A stretch of 64,000 nucleotides of DNA from Paracoccus sp. TOH (lineage in GTDB: Bacteria; Pseudomonadota; Alphaproteobacteria; Rhodobacterales; Rhodobacteraceae), in NCBI RefSeq assembly GCF_030388245.1, contig NZ_CP098360.1, forward strand, positions 62,001 to 126,000. Reading direction: 5' to 3'. The stretch's first letter is position 1. Each line of letters begins with the position of its first letter. Position numbers and translations under genes: made by a program. The notes beneath the pieces are model-generated. The model was not told where the DNA came from, did no database searches, and was given only the letters and a program-made list of their open reading frames with translations. This document shows, piece after piece, positions 35,653 to 44,123 of this stretch.

Positions 35653-36717
35653 ATGACGCAAGCAGACACCAGCGACGTTCTGATCGATTGCCAGTCGGTC
35701 TGGAAGGTCTTCGGCGACCGCAATGCCGAGGCGATCCGCGCGATCACCGAACGCGGCCTGACCAAGAAGGACATCCTGCAGGACTACAATTGCGTGGTCG
35801 GCGTCTCGGATGCCACGCTGCAGGTGCGCCGCGGCGAGATCTTCTGCATCATGGGCCTGTCGGGTTCGGGCAAGTCGACCTTGATCCGGCTGCTGAACCG
35901 GCTGATCGAGCCGAGCCTGGGCAAGGTCGTGGTCAAGGGCCACGACATCTCGACCATGGACGCCGCCACCCTGCGCGAGACCCGCGCCCGCCACATCGGC
36001 ATGGTGTTCCAGTCGGTGGCGCTGCTGCCGCAGCGCACGGTGCTGGAGAATGCCGCCTTCGGCCTTGAGGTGCAGGGCGTGTCGCGCGACGAGCGCAACC
36101 GCGCCGCCGAGGCCGCGCTGGCCAAGGTTGGGCTCTCGGACTGGAAGGCGCGCTATCCCTCGGAACTGTCGGGCGGCATGCAGCAGCGCGTCGGTCTGGC
36201 CCGCGCCCTGACCTCGGACCCCGAGATCATCCTGATGGACGAGCCGTTCTCGGCGCTCGACCCGCTGATCCGCCGGCAATTGCAGGACGAGTTCCGGCAA
36301 TTGACCAAGGATCTGGGCAAGTCCGCCGTCTTCATCACCCACGACCTCGACGAGGCGATCCGCATCGGCGACCGCATCGCCATCATGAAGGACGGCGTCA
36401 TCATCCAGACCGGCACCGCCGAGGAGATCGTGATGAACCCCGCCGACCAATATGTCGCCGATTTCGTCGCCGGCATCTCGCGGCTGCATCTGGTCAAGGC
36501 GCATTCGGTGATGATCCCGCCCAAGCAATGGCCGGGCGCCGCCGACGGCCTGCCGCGCTGCTCGCCCGAGGCCGATATCGACACGCTGATCGGCCTGATC
36601 ACCGAGACCGGCAGCGATGCCATCGTCGTCGAGGACGGCGGCCGGCCGGTCGGCATCGTCACCATCCGCAACCTGCTGCAAGGCGTGCGCGGCGAGCCCG
36701 ACGCCCGCGCAGCCTGA
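35653..36717 (+). CDS. Betaine/proline-type ABC importer ATPase (ProV-like)
   Basis: 354 residues from the second of two nearby ATGs (35653), best spaced from AGGGAA. The extended N-terminal helix of ProV (TERGLTKKDILQDYNCVVGV) precedes Walker A GLSGSGKSTLIRLL, signature LSGGMQQRVGLARAL and Walker B ILMDEPFSALDP. About 100 residues follow the ATPase core, containing one recognisable CBS-like segment (SDAIVVEDGGRPVGIVTIRN); CBS pairs in this family sense ionic strength. It pairs with the two permeases that follow. Confidence 0.9.
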   Translation: MTQADTSDVLIDCQSVWKVFGDRNAEAIRAITERGLTKKDILQDYNCVVGVSDATLQVRRGEIFCIMGLSGSGKSTLIRLLNRLIEPSLGKVVVKGHDISTMDAATLRETRARHIGMVFQSVALLPQRTVLENAAFGLEVQGVSRDERNRAAEAALAKVGLSDWKARYPSELSGGMQQRVGLARALTSDPEIILMDEPFSALDPLIRRQLQDEFRQLTKDLGKSAVFITHDLDEAIRIGDRIAIMKDGVIIQTGTAEEIVMNPADQYVADFVAGISRLHLVKAHSVMIPPKQWPGAADGLPRCSPEADIDTLIGLITETGSDAIVVEDGGRPVGIVTIRNLLQGVRGEPDARAA

Positions 36718-36720
36718 GGG

Positions 36721-37554
36721 ATGGCCATGGAAAACTTCGTGACCGCCTTTGACACGGCCGTCGACAACGCGCTGTTCTGGCTTTCCGACCACGCCGCCTT
36801 TGTCTTCGACTTCTTCCGCCTGGTGCTCGAGGGGCTCTATGACGGGGTGCTCTGGCTTCTGATGCTGCCGCCCTTCTCCGTCATCGCCGCGCTGGCCGGG
36901 CTGCTGGCCTGGCGGGTTCTGGGCCTTGGCGCCGGCATCGCCACCGCCGTCGCGCTGGTCGCCTGCGCCGCCATGGCGCTCTGGCCGGAAACCATGAGCA
37001 CGCTGGCGCTGGTCATCGCCGCCACCGTCATCGCCCTGGCGCTCAGCCTGCCGCTCGGGGTGCTGGCCGGGCTGATGCCGCGGCTCGACCGGGCGCTGAC
37101 CCCGGTTCTGGACCTGATCCAGACCATGCCGCCCTATATCTACCTGCTGCCGGCCATCGCGCTGCTGGGCTACGGCCCCGCGACCGCGCTGGTCGCCACG
37201 GTGATCGTCGCCATGCCGCCGGCGATCCGGCTGACCGCGCTCGGCATCCGCCAGACGCCCAACGAGTTCATCGAACTGGGCCATGCCACCGGCGTAACCC
37301 CGGCGCAGATGTTCTTCAAGATCCGCCTGCCCTTTGCCGTGCCCTCGATCATGGCCGGCATCAACCAAAGCCTGATGATGGCCTTCGGCATGGTGGTGAT
37401 CGCGGGCATCGTCGGCTCGGGGGGCCTGGGCGAGACCATCTACGGCGCCATCCGCACGCTGGACATCGCCACCTCGATCAACGCCTCGATCGCCATCGTC
37501 ATCCTGACCATGGTGCTGGACCGCGTGACGCAAGCCGCAGCGAGGGTGAAATGA
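36721..37554 (+). CDS. Betaine/proline-type ABC importer permease 1 (ProW-like)
   Basis: 277 residues, six or so membrane helices. The binding-protein-dependent transport domain includes LPLGVLAGLMPRLD, PPYIYLLPAIALLG, and the ATPase-docking loop FIELGHATGVTPAQMFFKIR. Its stop overlaps the start of a second permease of the same family, so the importer appears to use two different membrane subunits rather than a ProW homodimer. It starts three bases after the ATPase gene stop. Confidence 0.88.
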   Translation: MAMENFVTAFDTAVDNALFWLSDHAAFVFDFFRLVLEGLYDGVLWLLMLPPFSVIAALAGLLAWRVLGLGAGIATAVALVACAAMALWPETMSTLALVIAATVIALALSLPLGVLAGLMPRLDRALTPVLDLIQTMPPYIYLLPAIALLGYGPATALVATVIVAMPPAIRLTALGIRQTPNEFIELGHATGVTPAQMFFKIRLPFAVPSIMAGINQSLMMAFGMVVIAGIVGSGGLGETIYGAIRTLDIATSINASIAIVILTMVLDRVTQAAARVK

Positions 37555-38381
37555 CCTTCAATCCCGGAGCCGTCCTGGCCCCCGTCGTCGATTGGCTGAA
37601 CGCCAATTTCCACCCGTTCTTCGCTCTGGTCACGCAGGTGATCGAGGCGGTGCTGGGCGCCATCGAGGCCGCCTTCCTGGCCCTGCCGCCCGCCGGGCTG
37701 ATCGCCCTGGTGGTGGCGCTGGCCTTCTTCGCGGCCGGGCTGCGGGTGGCGGTCCTGGTCGGCTGCTGCCTGGGTTTCTGCTGGCTGATGGGGCTGTGGC
37801 AAGCCTCGATGCAGACCATCGCGCTGGTGCTGGTCGCGGTGCTGATCGCGGTCGCCATCGCCTTTCCGCTGGGCATCCTCGCCGCCCGGCGGCCGCGGGT
37901 CGAGGCGGCGCTGCGCCCGGTCCTCGACGTGATGCAGACGGTGCCGCCCTGGGTCTACCTGATCCCGGCGGTGATGATCTTCAGCCTGGGCCGCGTCCCG
38001 GCCATCATCGCCACCATCGTCTACGGCATCCCGCCGATGTTGCGACTGACCACGCTGGCCTTCCGCGGCGTGCCGACGGACCTGAAAGAGCTCGGCCAGG
38101 CCATCGGCGCCAAGCCCCGCACCATCCTGTGGAAGATCGAGTTCCCGGCGGCGAAGCCCACGCTGCTGGTCGGGCTGAACCAGTGCATCCTGCTGTCGCT
38201 GGCCATGGTGGTGCTGGCAGGCCTGGTCGGCGCCGGCGGGCTGGGCGCCGAGGTGACGCGCGGCCTGACGCGGATGGAGATGGGCCTTGGCCTGCGCGCC
38301 GGCCTTGCCATCGTCGCCGTGGCGCTGCTGCTCGACCGCCTGTCGCGCGGCGCGCTCGACCGCCGGCGGAAGGCGGGCTGA
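37551..38381 (+). CDS. Betaine/proline-type ABC importer permease 2 (ProW-like)
   Basis: 276 residues, similar in plan to permease 1 but clearly diverged. The docking loop reads LKELGQAIGAKPRTILWKIE, and the helix before it PPWVYLIPAVMIFSLG parallels PPYIYLLPAIALLG of permease 1. The start overlaps the previous stop (ATGA). Paired permeases of this type occur in rhizobial and rhodobacterial quaternary-amine importers. The racemase-like gene follows after three bases. Confidence 0.88.
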   Translation: MTFNPGAVLAPVVDWLNANFHPFFALVTQVIEAVLGAIEAAFLALPPAGLIALVVALAFFAAGLRVAVLVGCCLGFCWLMGLWQASMQTIALVLVAVLIAVAIAFPLGILAARRPRVEAALRPVLDVMQTVPPWVYLIPAVMIFSLGRVPAIIATIVYGIPPMLRLTTLAFRGVPTDLKELGQAIGAKPRTILWKIEFPAAKPTLLVGLNQCILLSLAMVVLAGLVGAGGLGAEVTRGLTRMEMGLGLRAGLAIVAVALLLDRLSRGALDRRRKAG

Positions 38382-38384
38382 CCG

Positions 38385-39386
38385 ATGCGCCATCGCTTCT
38401 TCTGCATCGACGCGCATACCTGCGGCAACCCGGTCCGGGTCGTGGCCGGTGGCGCGCCGCTGCTGCCGCATCTGCCGATCTTTGAGCGCCGCGACCTGTT
38501 CCTGCGCGACCACGACTGGGTGCGCACCGCGCTGATGTTCGAGCCGCGCGGCCATGACATCATGTCGGGCGCCATCCTCTATCCTGCCCATCGCGAGGAT
38601 TGCGACCTCGCGGCGCTGTTCATCGAGGTGTCGGGCTGCCTGCCGATGTGCGGCGCCGGCACCATCGGCCTGGCCACCGTCGCCATTGAGGAAGGGCTGG
38701 TCACACCGAAGACCCCCGGCCGGCTGGCCATCGAGACCCCGGCCGGCCGCGTCGACGTGGACTACACGATGGAGGGCGCGCGCGTCGCCTCGGTGCGGCT
38801 GTTCAACGTGCCGAGCTTCCTGCACAGCGCCGACATCGCCGTCGAGGTGCCGGGCCTTGGCCCGCTGACCGTGGACATCGCCTATGGCGGCAATTTCTAC
38901 GCGGTGATCGAGCCGCAGGAAAACTGGCCCGGCCTGACCGGCATGACCGCATCCGAGATCGTGACCCACAGCCGCGCCCTGCGCGAGGCGCTGGCCGAGA
39001 TCGGCGACAAGGTCGTCCACCCCGAGGACGCGCGTATCCGCGGCGTCCATCACGCCATCTGGTGCGACGGGCCGGACGGGCCGGATTGCGATGGGCGCGA
39101 TGCGGTGTTCTATGGCGACAAGGCCATCGACCGCTCGCCCGGCGGCACCGGCACCTCGGCGCGCATGGCGCAACTTCATGGCAAGGGTCGGCTGGCGGTG
39201 GGCGAGAGTTTCCGCAACAAAAGCCTGATCGGCACCGTCTTCGAAGGCCGGGCCGAGCAGGCGGCGACGGTGGGCGACCATGCCGGCATCCTGCCCAGCA
39301 TCGGCGGCTGGGCGCGGATCATCGGCCACAACACCATCCTGGTCGATGACGACGACCCGCTGCGCCACGGCTTCCAGATCGCGTGA
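38385..39386 (+). CDS. Proline racemase/4-hydroxyproline epimerase family protein with altered active site
   Basis: 333 residues, normal length for the family. Members use two opposed residues: Cys/Cys for proline racemase and 4-hydroxyproline 2-epimerase, Cys/Thr for trans-3-hydroxyproline dehydratase. Here the first Cys is kept near residue 88 in LPMCGAGTIG, but the His that normally follows (CGHG) is Ala. The second site, normally SPCGTG or SPTGTG, reads SPGGTGTSA near residue 252, so the second acid/base is Gly. The codons are unambiguous. It may have a different or reduced activity. It ends the importer operon and precedes a strong hairpin. Confidence 0.82.
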   Translation: MRHRFFCIDAHTCGNPVRVVAGGAPLLPHLPIFERRDLFLRDHDWVRTALMFEPRGHDIMSGAILYPAHREDCDLAALFIEVSGCLPMCGAGTIGLATVAIEEGLVTPKTPGRLAIETPAGRVDVDYTMEGARVASVRLFNVPSFLHSADIAVEVPGLGPLTVDIAYGGNFYAVIEPQENWPGLTGMTASEIVTHSRALREALAEIGDKVVHPEDARIRGVHHAIWCDGPDGPDCDGRDAVFYGDKAIDRSPGGTGTSARMAQLHGKGRLAVGESFRNKSLIGTVFEGRAEQAATVGDHAGILPSIGGWARIIGHNTILVDDDDPLRHGFQIA

Positions 39387-39390
39387 ACGG

Positions 39391-39430
39391 CCGCCGCCGG
39401 AGCCGGGGCCTTCGCCGCGCCCGGCGGCGG
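39391..39430 (+). terminator. Probable terminator hairpin of the importer/racemase operon
   Basis: CCGCCGCCGG and CCGGCGGCGG form a perfect 10-bp GC-only stem with a 20-base loop, starting four bases after the racemase-like stop codon. No T-run follows, common in high-GC genomes, so this is a probable rather than certain terminator. Confidence 0.5.
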
Positions 39431-39516
39431 GGCGCCGGCCTGCCCTGAAACTCCGGGAACATCGCGCAGCCCTTCCGGGTTCGGCCGGACAGCGTTCTGA
39501 CAGGAAAGGGCCGGCC

Positions 39517-40647
39517 ATGGCAGAGGAGATCCCGTTCACCCTGGGCATCGAAGAGGAATATCTGCTGGTCGACGCCGAAAGCGGCGATCTGCACGAAGCG
39601 CCCGAGGCGCTGATGCAGGCCTGCAAGGCCGAGCTGGCCGACCAGGTCGGCCCGGAATTCCTGCGCTGCCAGATCGAGATCGGCACCCCCATCGCCGCCG
39701 ACGTGACCGAGGCGCGGGCGCATCTGGCGCGGCTGCGCGACAGCATCGCCCGCCACGCCGCCGAATTCGGCCTGGCACCGATCTCGGTCGCCTGCCATCC
39801 GGTCGCGGACTGGCGCATGCAGGGCCGCACCGACAAGGACCGCTACCGGCAGATCTCGCAGGAAATGGGCGGCGTGTCGCGGCGCATGCTGATCTGCGGC
39901 ATGCATGTCCATGTCGGCATCCCCGACCAGGCGCTGCGCATCGACCTGATGAACCAGCTGTCCTGGTTCCTGCCGCATCTGCTGGCGCTTTCGGCCTCGA
40001 GCCCGTTCTGGCTGGGCGAGGACACGCTGCTCGCCTCGTATCGCACCACGGTCTTTGCCGGCTATCCGCGCACCGGCCTGCCGCCGCGCATGGGCAGCTG
40101 GGACGAGTTCGAGCGTTCGGTCGCGGCGCTGACCGGCGCCGGCATCATCGAGGACGGCAGCAAGATCTGGTGGGATCTGCGGCCCTCGGCGCGGTTCCCG
40201 ACGCTGGAGACGCGGATCTGCGACGCCTGCCCCCGGCTGGACGACACCATCACCCTGGTGGCGCTGGTGCAGGCCACGCTGCGGATGCTGTGGCGATTGT
40301 CGCGCAAGAACCTGCGCTGGCGGCAATATGACAATTTCCTGCTGGGCGAGAACCGTTGGCGGGCCACCCGCTATGGCCTGACCGAGGGGCTGATCGACTT
40401 CGGCACCCGCCGCATCATCCCCTTCGACGAGATCGCCGAGGATTGGCTGGCGGCGATCGCCGAGGATGCCGATGCGCTGGACTGCCAGCCCGCCGTGGCC
40501 GGCCTGCGCGACATGATCCTGCGCGGCAACGCGGCCGAGCAGCAGCGGACCATCTTTGCCACCGCGCTTGCCGCCGGGGCCAGCCGCGAGGAAGCCTTCC
40601 GCGCGGTGATGATGTGGCTGATCGCCGAGTTCCGCCGCGACCTGTGA
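39517..40647 (+). CDS. ybdK: Carboxylate-amine ligase, glutamate-cysteine ligase family 2 (YbdK)
   Basis: 376 residues. YbdK-type enzymes have weak glutamate-cysteine ligase activity in vitro; their physiological role is not settled. The start MAEEIPFTLGIEEEYLLVD gives the metal-binding E-E-E motif near residue 12; later blocks are CGMHVHVGIPD near 127, FAGYPRTGLPP, and LETRICDACPRLDD. GGAAAGGG precedes the ATG. It stands alone between the importer operon and sodC, with no evident pathway partner. Confidence 0.9.
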   Translation: MAEEIPFTLGIEEEYLLVDAESGDLHEAPEALMQACKAELADQVGPEFLRCQIEIGTPIAADVTEARAHLARLRDSIARHAAEFGLAPISVACHPVADWRMQGRTDKDRYRQISQEMGGVSRRMLICGMHVHVGIPDQALRIDLMNQLSWFLPHLLALSASSPFWLGEDTLLASYRTTVFAGYPRTGLPPRMGSWDEFERSVAALTGAGIIEDGSKIWWDLRPSARFPTLETRICDACPRLDDTITLVALVQATLRMLWRLSRKNLRWRQYDNFLLGENRWRATRYGLTEGLIDFGTRRIIPFDEIAEDWLAAIAEDADALDCQPAVAGLRDMILRGNAAEQQRTIFATALAAGASREEAFRAVMMWLIAEFRRDL

Positions 40648-40718
40648 GCGCCTGGCCGGGAACAAAGTCCCGAGGCGCGGGTTGCCCTTCCCGACATGCC
40701 TGGACTGGAGGAAAAGCG

Positions 40719-41216
40719 ATGCACAGATATTTCCTGGCCCTCGGCCTTGCCCTGCTGCCGATCTCGGCCCAAGCGCAGGATGCGACGGCCGGTTTCGTCG
40801 ATGCCAAGGGCAAGGAGGCCGGGCAGGCGACGCTTGTCGCCACCCCGAACGGCGTGTTGATCGAGGCCGAGGTGACCGGTCTGCCGCCCAGCAGCTGGGT
40901 GGCGTTCCACATCCACGAGACCGGCAGCTGCGATCACAGCACCGGCCACGATTCCGCCGGCGGGCATTTCAATCCTTCCGCGGGGCCGCATGGCGTGTTG
41001 TCCGAGGGTGGGCCCCATGCCGGCGACATGCCCAACCTCTGGGTCGATGCCGAAGGCACGGCGCGCGCCCAGGTCTTCAACCCGCTGGTCACGCTGGCCG
41101 CAGGCGACAATGCCATCAAGGGCCGGGCGCTGATGATCCATGCCGGCCCCGACGATCACCAGAGCCAGCCCAGCGGCGACGCTGGCGACCGGCTGGCCTG
41201 CGCGGTCATCGAATAG
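40719..41216 (+). CDS. sodC: Periplasmic Cu/Zn superoxide dismutase
   Basis: 165 residues with a 19-residue signal peptide (ending ISAQAQ). It disproportionates superoxide in the periplasm. The copper ligands are visible in AFHIHETGSCD and MIHAGPDDH, the zinc ligands in GGHFNPS and PHAGDMPN, and the disulfide cysteines in GSCD and LACAVI. GGAGG precedes the ATG. Its fold elements and length match bacterial SodC. Confidence 0.95.
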   Translation: MHRYFLALGLALLPISAQAQDATAGFVDAKGKEAGQATLVATPNGVLIEAEVTGLPPSSWVAFHIHETGSCDHSTGHDSAGGHFNPSAGPHGVLSEGGPHAGDMPNLWVDAEGTARAQVFNPLVTLAAGDNAIKGRALMIHAGPDDHQSQPSGDAGDRLACAVIE

Positions 41217-41382
41217 CGGGCCGCCGATGCTGGGCGCCATCGTCGCGCTTCGTCGCGGGCGGTGGCGCCGGCCGAGCGGCTTCAGGCCGGGAATGCGGGG
41301 CGATGCCGGGAACAACCCGGCTGCCCGGCGGGTTGCGTTCCTGCCGCAGCCGAGGGCCGTCAGACGGAATAGGAGGTTTGCC

Positions 41383-41658
41383 ATGTCCGCACCCCGCACC
41401 AATATCGACAAGCAGACGCGCCACCATCTGGTGCCGATCATCGGCATCATCGTGGCGGTGCTGATCGCCATCCTGGGCTTTCTGTGGTGGTTCGACGACG
41501 AAACCAGCAACCCCGAGATCCCCGGCGAGGTGCCGGGCCCGGTCGACGAGGTGCCCGCCCCTGCCCCGGCTCCGGCCACCGGAACCGAGACTGCCCCCGC
41601 CACCGCCCCCGATACCACGACACCCGCCCCCGAAGCCGGCGGCGCCCCGGCAGAGTGA
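41383..41658 (+). CDS. Small single-span membrane protein with Pro/Ala/Thr-rich tail
   Basis: 91 residues from an ATG preceded by AGGAGG. One membrane helix covers about residues 17-37 (LVPIIGIIVAVLIAILGFLW), followed by an acidic turn and a 50-residue tail rich in Pro, Ala, Thr and Glu. No enzymatic domain is present. The topology would place the tail in the periplasm (basic N-terminus inside). Similar proteins of unknown role occur in Rhodobacterales. It is 166 bp after sodC on the same strand. Confidence 0.7.
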   Translation: MSAPRTNIDKQTRHHLVPIIGIIVAVLIAILGFLWWFDDETSNPEIPGEVPGPVDEVPAPAPAPATGTETAPATAPDTTTPAPEAGGAPAE

Positions 41659-42160
41659 TCTGTTCCGCCCGACCGCATCAGGACCGACGCGATGCCGAAC
41701 CGGGAAATCCCCCTCCTGCATGTCGCCGGACGGCTATCGGGCATTGCCTGCGTGATGCTCACCGACGAGCCGGCGCTGTATCCGCGGCCTATACCCGCAC
41801 GGCATTTGCGTGCCCCGCCGCGCCGCCCCCAAGGCGCCGGCCCGTGCCGCAGGCCGGACCCGACGATGATGGAGATGATGCCGCGCCCCCGCGCCATGGC
41901 GCGGGTTCCGGTGCAGGACCGGCGCTGGCCGCCGATCTGGTGGTCGATGCCGGGAAACCGGCGCCGGCCTTCCTGCCGCGTCCGGACTTCGGCGCGGGAT
42001 ATCGGCGCGCTGCTGGTCTTGCCGAGCCAGCGGGTCTGGCATCAGCAGAGGATGTCCCCGAATGGCCGATCGCCTCCCTGGGCCTGCGCGGATTTAACGC
42101 AGCCCGTCAAGCGGACGACATATTATCTTCATCGAATCCCCGCATAGGCATCGGGAGATA
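41659..42160. other. 502-bp stretch with no convincing gene
   Basis: Frames are open on both strands over parts of this stretch (for example 41692-42147 plus and 41734-42042 minus), but none shows a domain or a good ribosome site. The last 60 bases before 42161 are A/T-richer (near 42115-42160) and probably hold the promoter and GGGAG ribosome site of the CYTH-CHAD gene. Confidence 0.5.
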
Positions 42161-43714
42161 ATGAAGCGGCCGACCATGAGCGACAGGACAGAAGACGACC
42201 AGAACGGAAAGCCAGCGGTCCCCGGGCCGTCCCGGGCAAGCGATCCTTTCACCCCCAGAGGCCCGGTCGCGGCGGATGCGCTGCGGCTGGACCTTGCCCC
42301 GGATGCGGCGGCGGCCCTGGCCGGGTCCGAGCTGCTGTCGGGCGCACCGCAGCCGATCCCGGTCCGCACCACCTATTTCGATACAGCCGGCGGCGACCTG
42401 GCCGCGGCCGGCTTCACCCTGTGCATCCGCGAACAGGCCGGCGACCGGCTGCAGATCCTCGAGGCGCCCGGCGCGCCGCCGGGGCTTTTCGTGCTGCCGG
42501 AATGGCGCCGCGACATCGCGGGCGACCAGCCGGTGCTGGACGATTCCATGCCGGTCCCGGCGCTGCTTGGCACCCGCGCACAGGACCTGGCCCCCATCTT
42601 TGCGCTCAGCACCCGGCGCCGGCTCTGGACCCTGGCCCGGGACGGCGCCAGTATCCGGCTGGCGCTGGACCAGGGCGAGATGACGGCCGACGGCCGCCGC
42701 GCCACCCTGTGCAGCCTTGGCCTGGATCTGCTGGACGGCCCGGCAGCGGCGCTGTTCTCGCTGGCGCGGCAGCTTGACGGCATCGCGCCGCTGCGACTTG
42801 GCCTGCTGGACGAGGCCGGGTGCGGCTTCCTGCTGCGCGGACCGCTGCAGCGCATGCATCGGGCGGCCCCGGTGGTCCTGACCCGGGACATGACCGCCGG
42901 AGACAGCTTCCGCCAGATCGCCGCCGCCTGCCTGCGCCAGTTCCGGCTGAACGAGCCGCTGATCGACCGCGCCAACCCCGAAGCGGTGCATCAGGCCCGC
43001 GTGGCGCTGCGCCGGCTGCGCTCGGCGCTGTCGATCTTCCGGCCCGTGCTTCAGGACGGGACCGCCGGCCGGCTGGCCGAGGAAAGCCGCTGGCTGGCCG
43101 CCATGCTGGGTCAGGCGCGCGACCTGGACGTGCTGCGCGCGCGCTGCAAGACCGACGCCTTGCTGGCAAGGATCGAGCCGGCGCGCGAGGCGGCCTATGC
43201 CCGGGCCCGGGCGGCGCTGGCCTCGCGCCGGGCCCGGCTGCTGATGATCGACCTGGCGGAATATCTGGCCATCGGTCCCTGGCAAGCCCAGCCCTCGGCC
43301 AGCGAAAGCCGCGACATGGCGACGCGGGAATTCGCCGCCGCGGCCCTGGACCGCCTGCGCCGCAAGGTCAGGAAAGGCGGCGCCGACCTGGCCGAACTGC
43401 CGGACGACGCCCGGCACGAGGTCCGCAAGGACGCCAAGAAGCTGCGCTACGCCGCCGAATTCCTCGCGCCGCTGTTCGCCGAGAAGCGCCGCAAGCGAAG
43501 GGCGGCGCGGTTTCTCGACACGCTCGAAGCGCTGCAGGACCGGATGGGGGCGCTGAACGACCTGGTGACCGCGCCCGAGGTGATCGCCCGGCTTGGCCTG
43601 CAGGACGACCCGGCCGCGACCGCGCTGGCCGGCGATGCCGACAAGCGGGCGCTGATCGAGGCCGCCGCCGAAGCGCATGACGCCTTCGCCGATGCCAAGC
43701 GGTTCTGGCGCTAG
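42161..43714 (+). CDS. CYTH-CHAD domain protein
   Basis: 517 residues. The N-terminal half resembles a CYTH tunnel-fold (triphosphate-processing) domain: RTTYFDTAGGDLAAAGFTLC and the following R-x-R-type strands are recognisable. However, the ExExK motif expected near the start is replaced by A-L-R-L-D, so triphosphatase activity is doubtful. The C-terminal half (from about 265) is a CHAD helical domain with conserved His/Arg/Lys repeats (EAVHQARVALRRLRSAL, ARHEVRKDAKKLRYAAEFL), which bind polyphosphate. The pairing suggests a polyphosphate-binding protein. No operon partners. Confidence 0.83.
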   Translation: MKRPTMSDRTEDDQNGKPAVPGPSRASDPFTPRGPVAADALRLDLAPDAAAALAGSELLSGAPQPIPVRTTYFDTAGGDLAAAGFTLCIREQAGDRLQILEAPGAPPGLFVLPEWRRDIAGDQPVLDDSMPVPALLGTRAQDLAPIFALSTRRRLWTLARDGASIRLALDQGEMTADGRRATLCSLGLDLLDGPAAALFSLARQLDGIAPLRLGLLDEAGCGFLLRGPLQRMHRAAPVVLTRDMTAGDSFRQIAAACLRQFRLNEPLIDRANPEAVHQARVALRRLRSALSIFRPVLQDGTAGRLAEESRWLAAMLGQARDLDVLRARCKTDALLARIEPAREAAYARARAALASRRARLLMIDLAEYLAIGPWQAQPSASESRDMATREFAAAALDRLRRKVRKGGADLAELPDDARHEVRKDAKKLRYAAEFLAPLFAEKRRKRRAARFLDTLEALQDRMGALNDLVTAPEVIARLGLQDDPAATALAGDADKRALIEAAAEAHDAFADAKRFWR

Positions 43715-44031
43715 GCTTCAGGACCGCGTGCTTGCGCCGCGGCACCGGAGAAATCCAGATGCGTCAGCGCCTCGACTGCGCGCAGCATGGCCGGGACGTG
43801 CGGAACCTGCGCCAACTCCTCCTCCCGTCGGTCCAGAACCGCATCGGAAACCGACCGCGAAGCGGTTCCCGGCGTTGATGGTGTTGACGACCAGCGTCAG
43901 CTCGACACGTTCTACGGCGCTGAACCGCGCGGCAAGGGCATCGTAATCGCCCCGCGGCGCGCATCGACGGCCGGGGTGCCGGCCGAACGCGCCTCGGGGG
44001 CGGCTTTGAAATAGTCGAGCCGTGGGGTCAT
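43711..44031 (-). pseudogene. Decayed carboxymuconolactone-decarboxylase/AhpD-like gene
   Basis: On the minus strand a start at 44031, preceded by GGAG, opens MTPRLDYFKAAPEA, the usual N-terminus of this family, but the frame soon stops. In another frame, DYDALAARFSAVERVELTL followed by VVNTINAGNRFAVGFR matches the family C-terminus. The cysteine-bearing core (normally C-x-x-C-x-x-x-H) is missing entirely. A third frame continues to 43711. I read this as an internally deleted and frameshifted remnant. Confidence 0.5.
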
Positions 44032-44123
44032 GCTCCGTTTCTCCGTCGGGCGTCTTGCAGAACCATGACGAGCCAGGGCGCGGGTTTGCGACGGGACTCC
44101 GCGATCTTTTCTCGCGAAGCCGT

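Noticed and set aside
37440..39836. Minus-strand open frame of 798 codons
   Set aside because: Antisense to the second permease, racemase-like gene and ybdK; no domain, typical shadow composition.
41692..42147. Possible plus-strand gene between the small membrane protein and the CYTH-CHAD gene
   Set aside because: No ribosome site, no domain, Pro/Arg-rich translation; an alternative frame in the same stretch is equally open, so no call was made.
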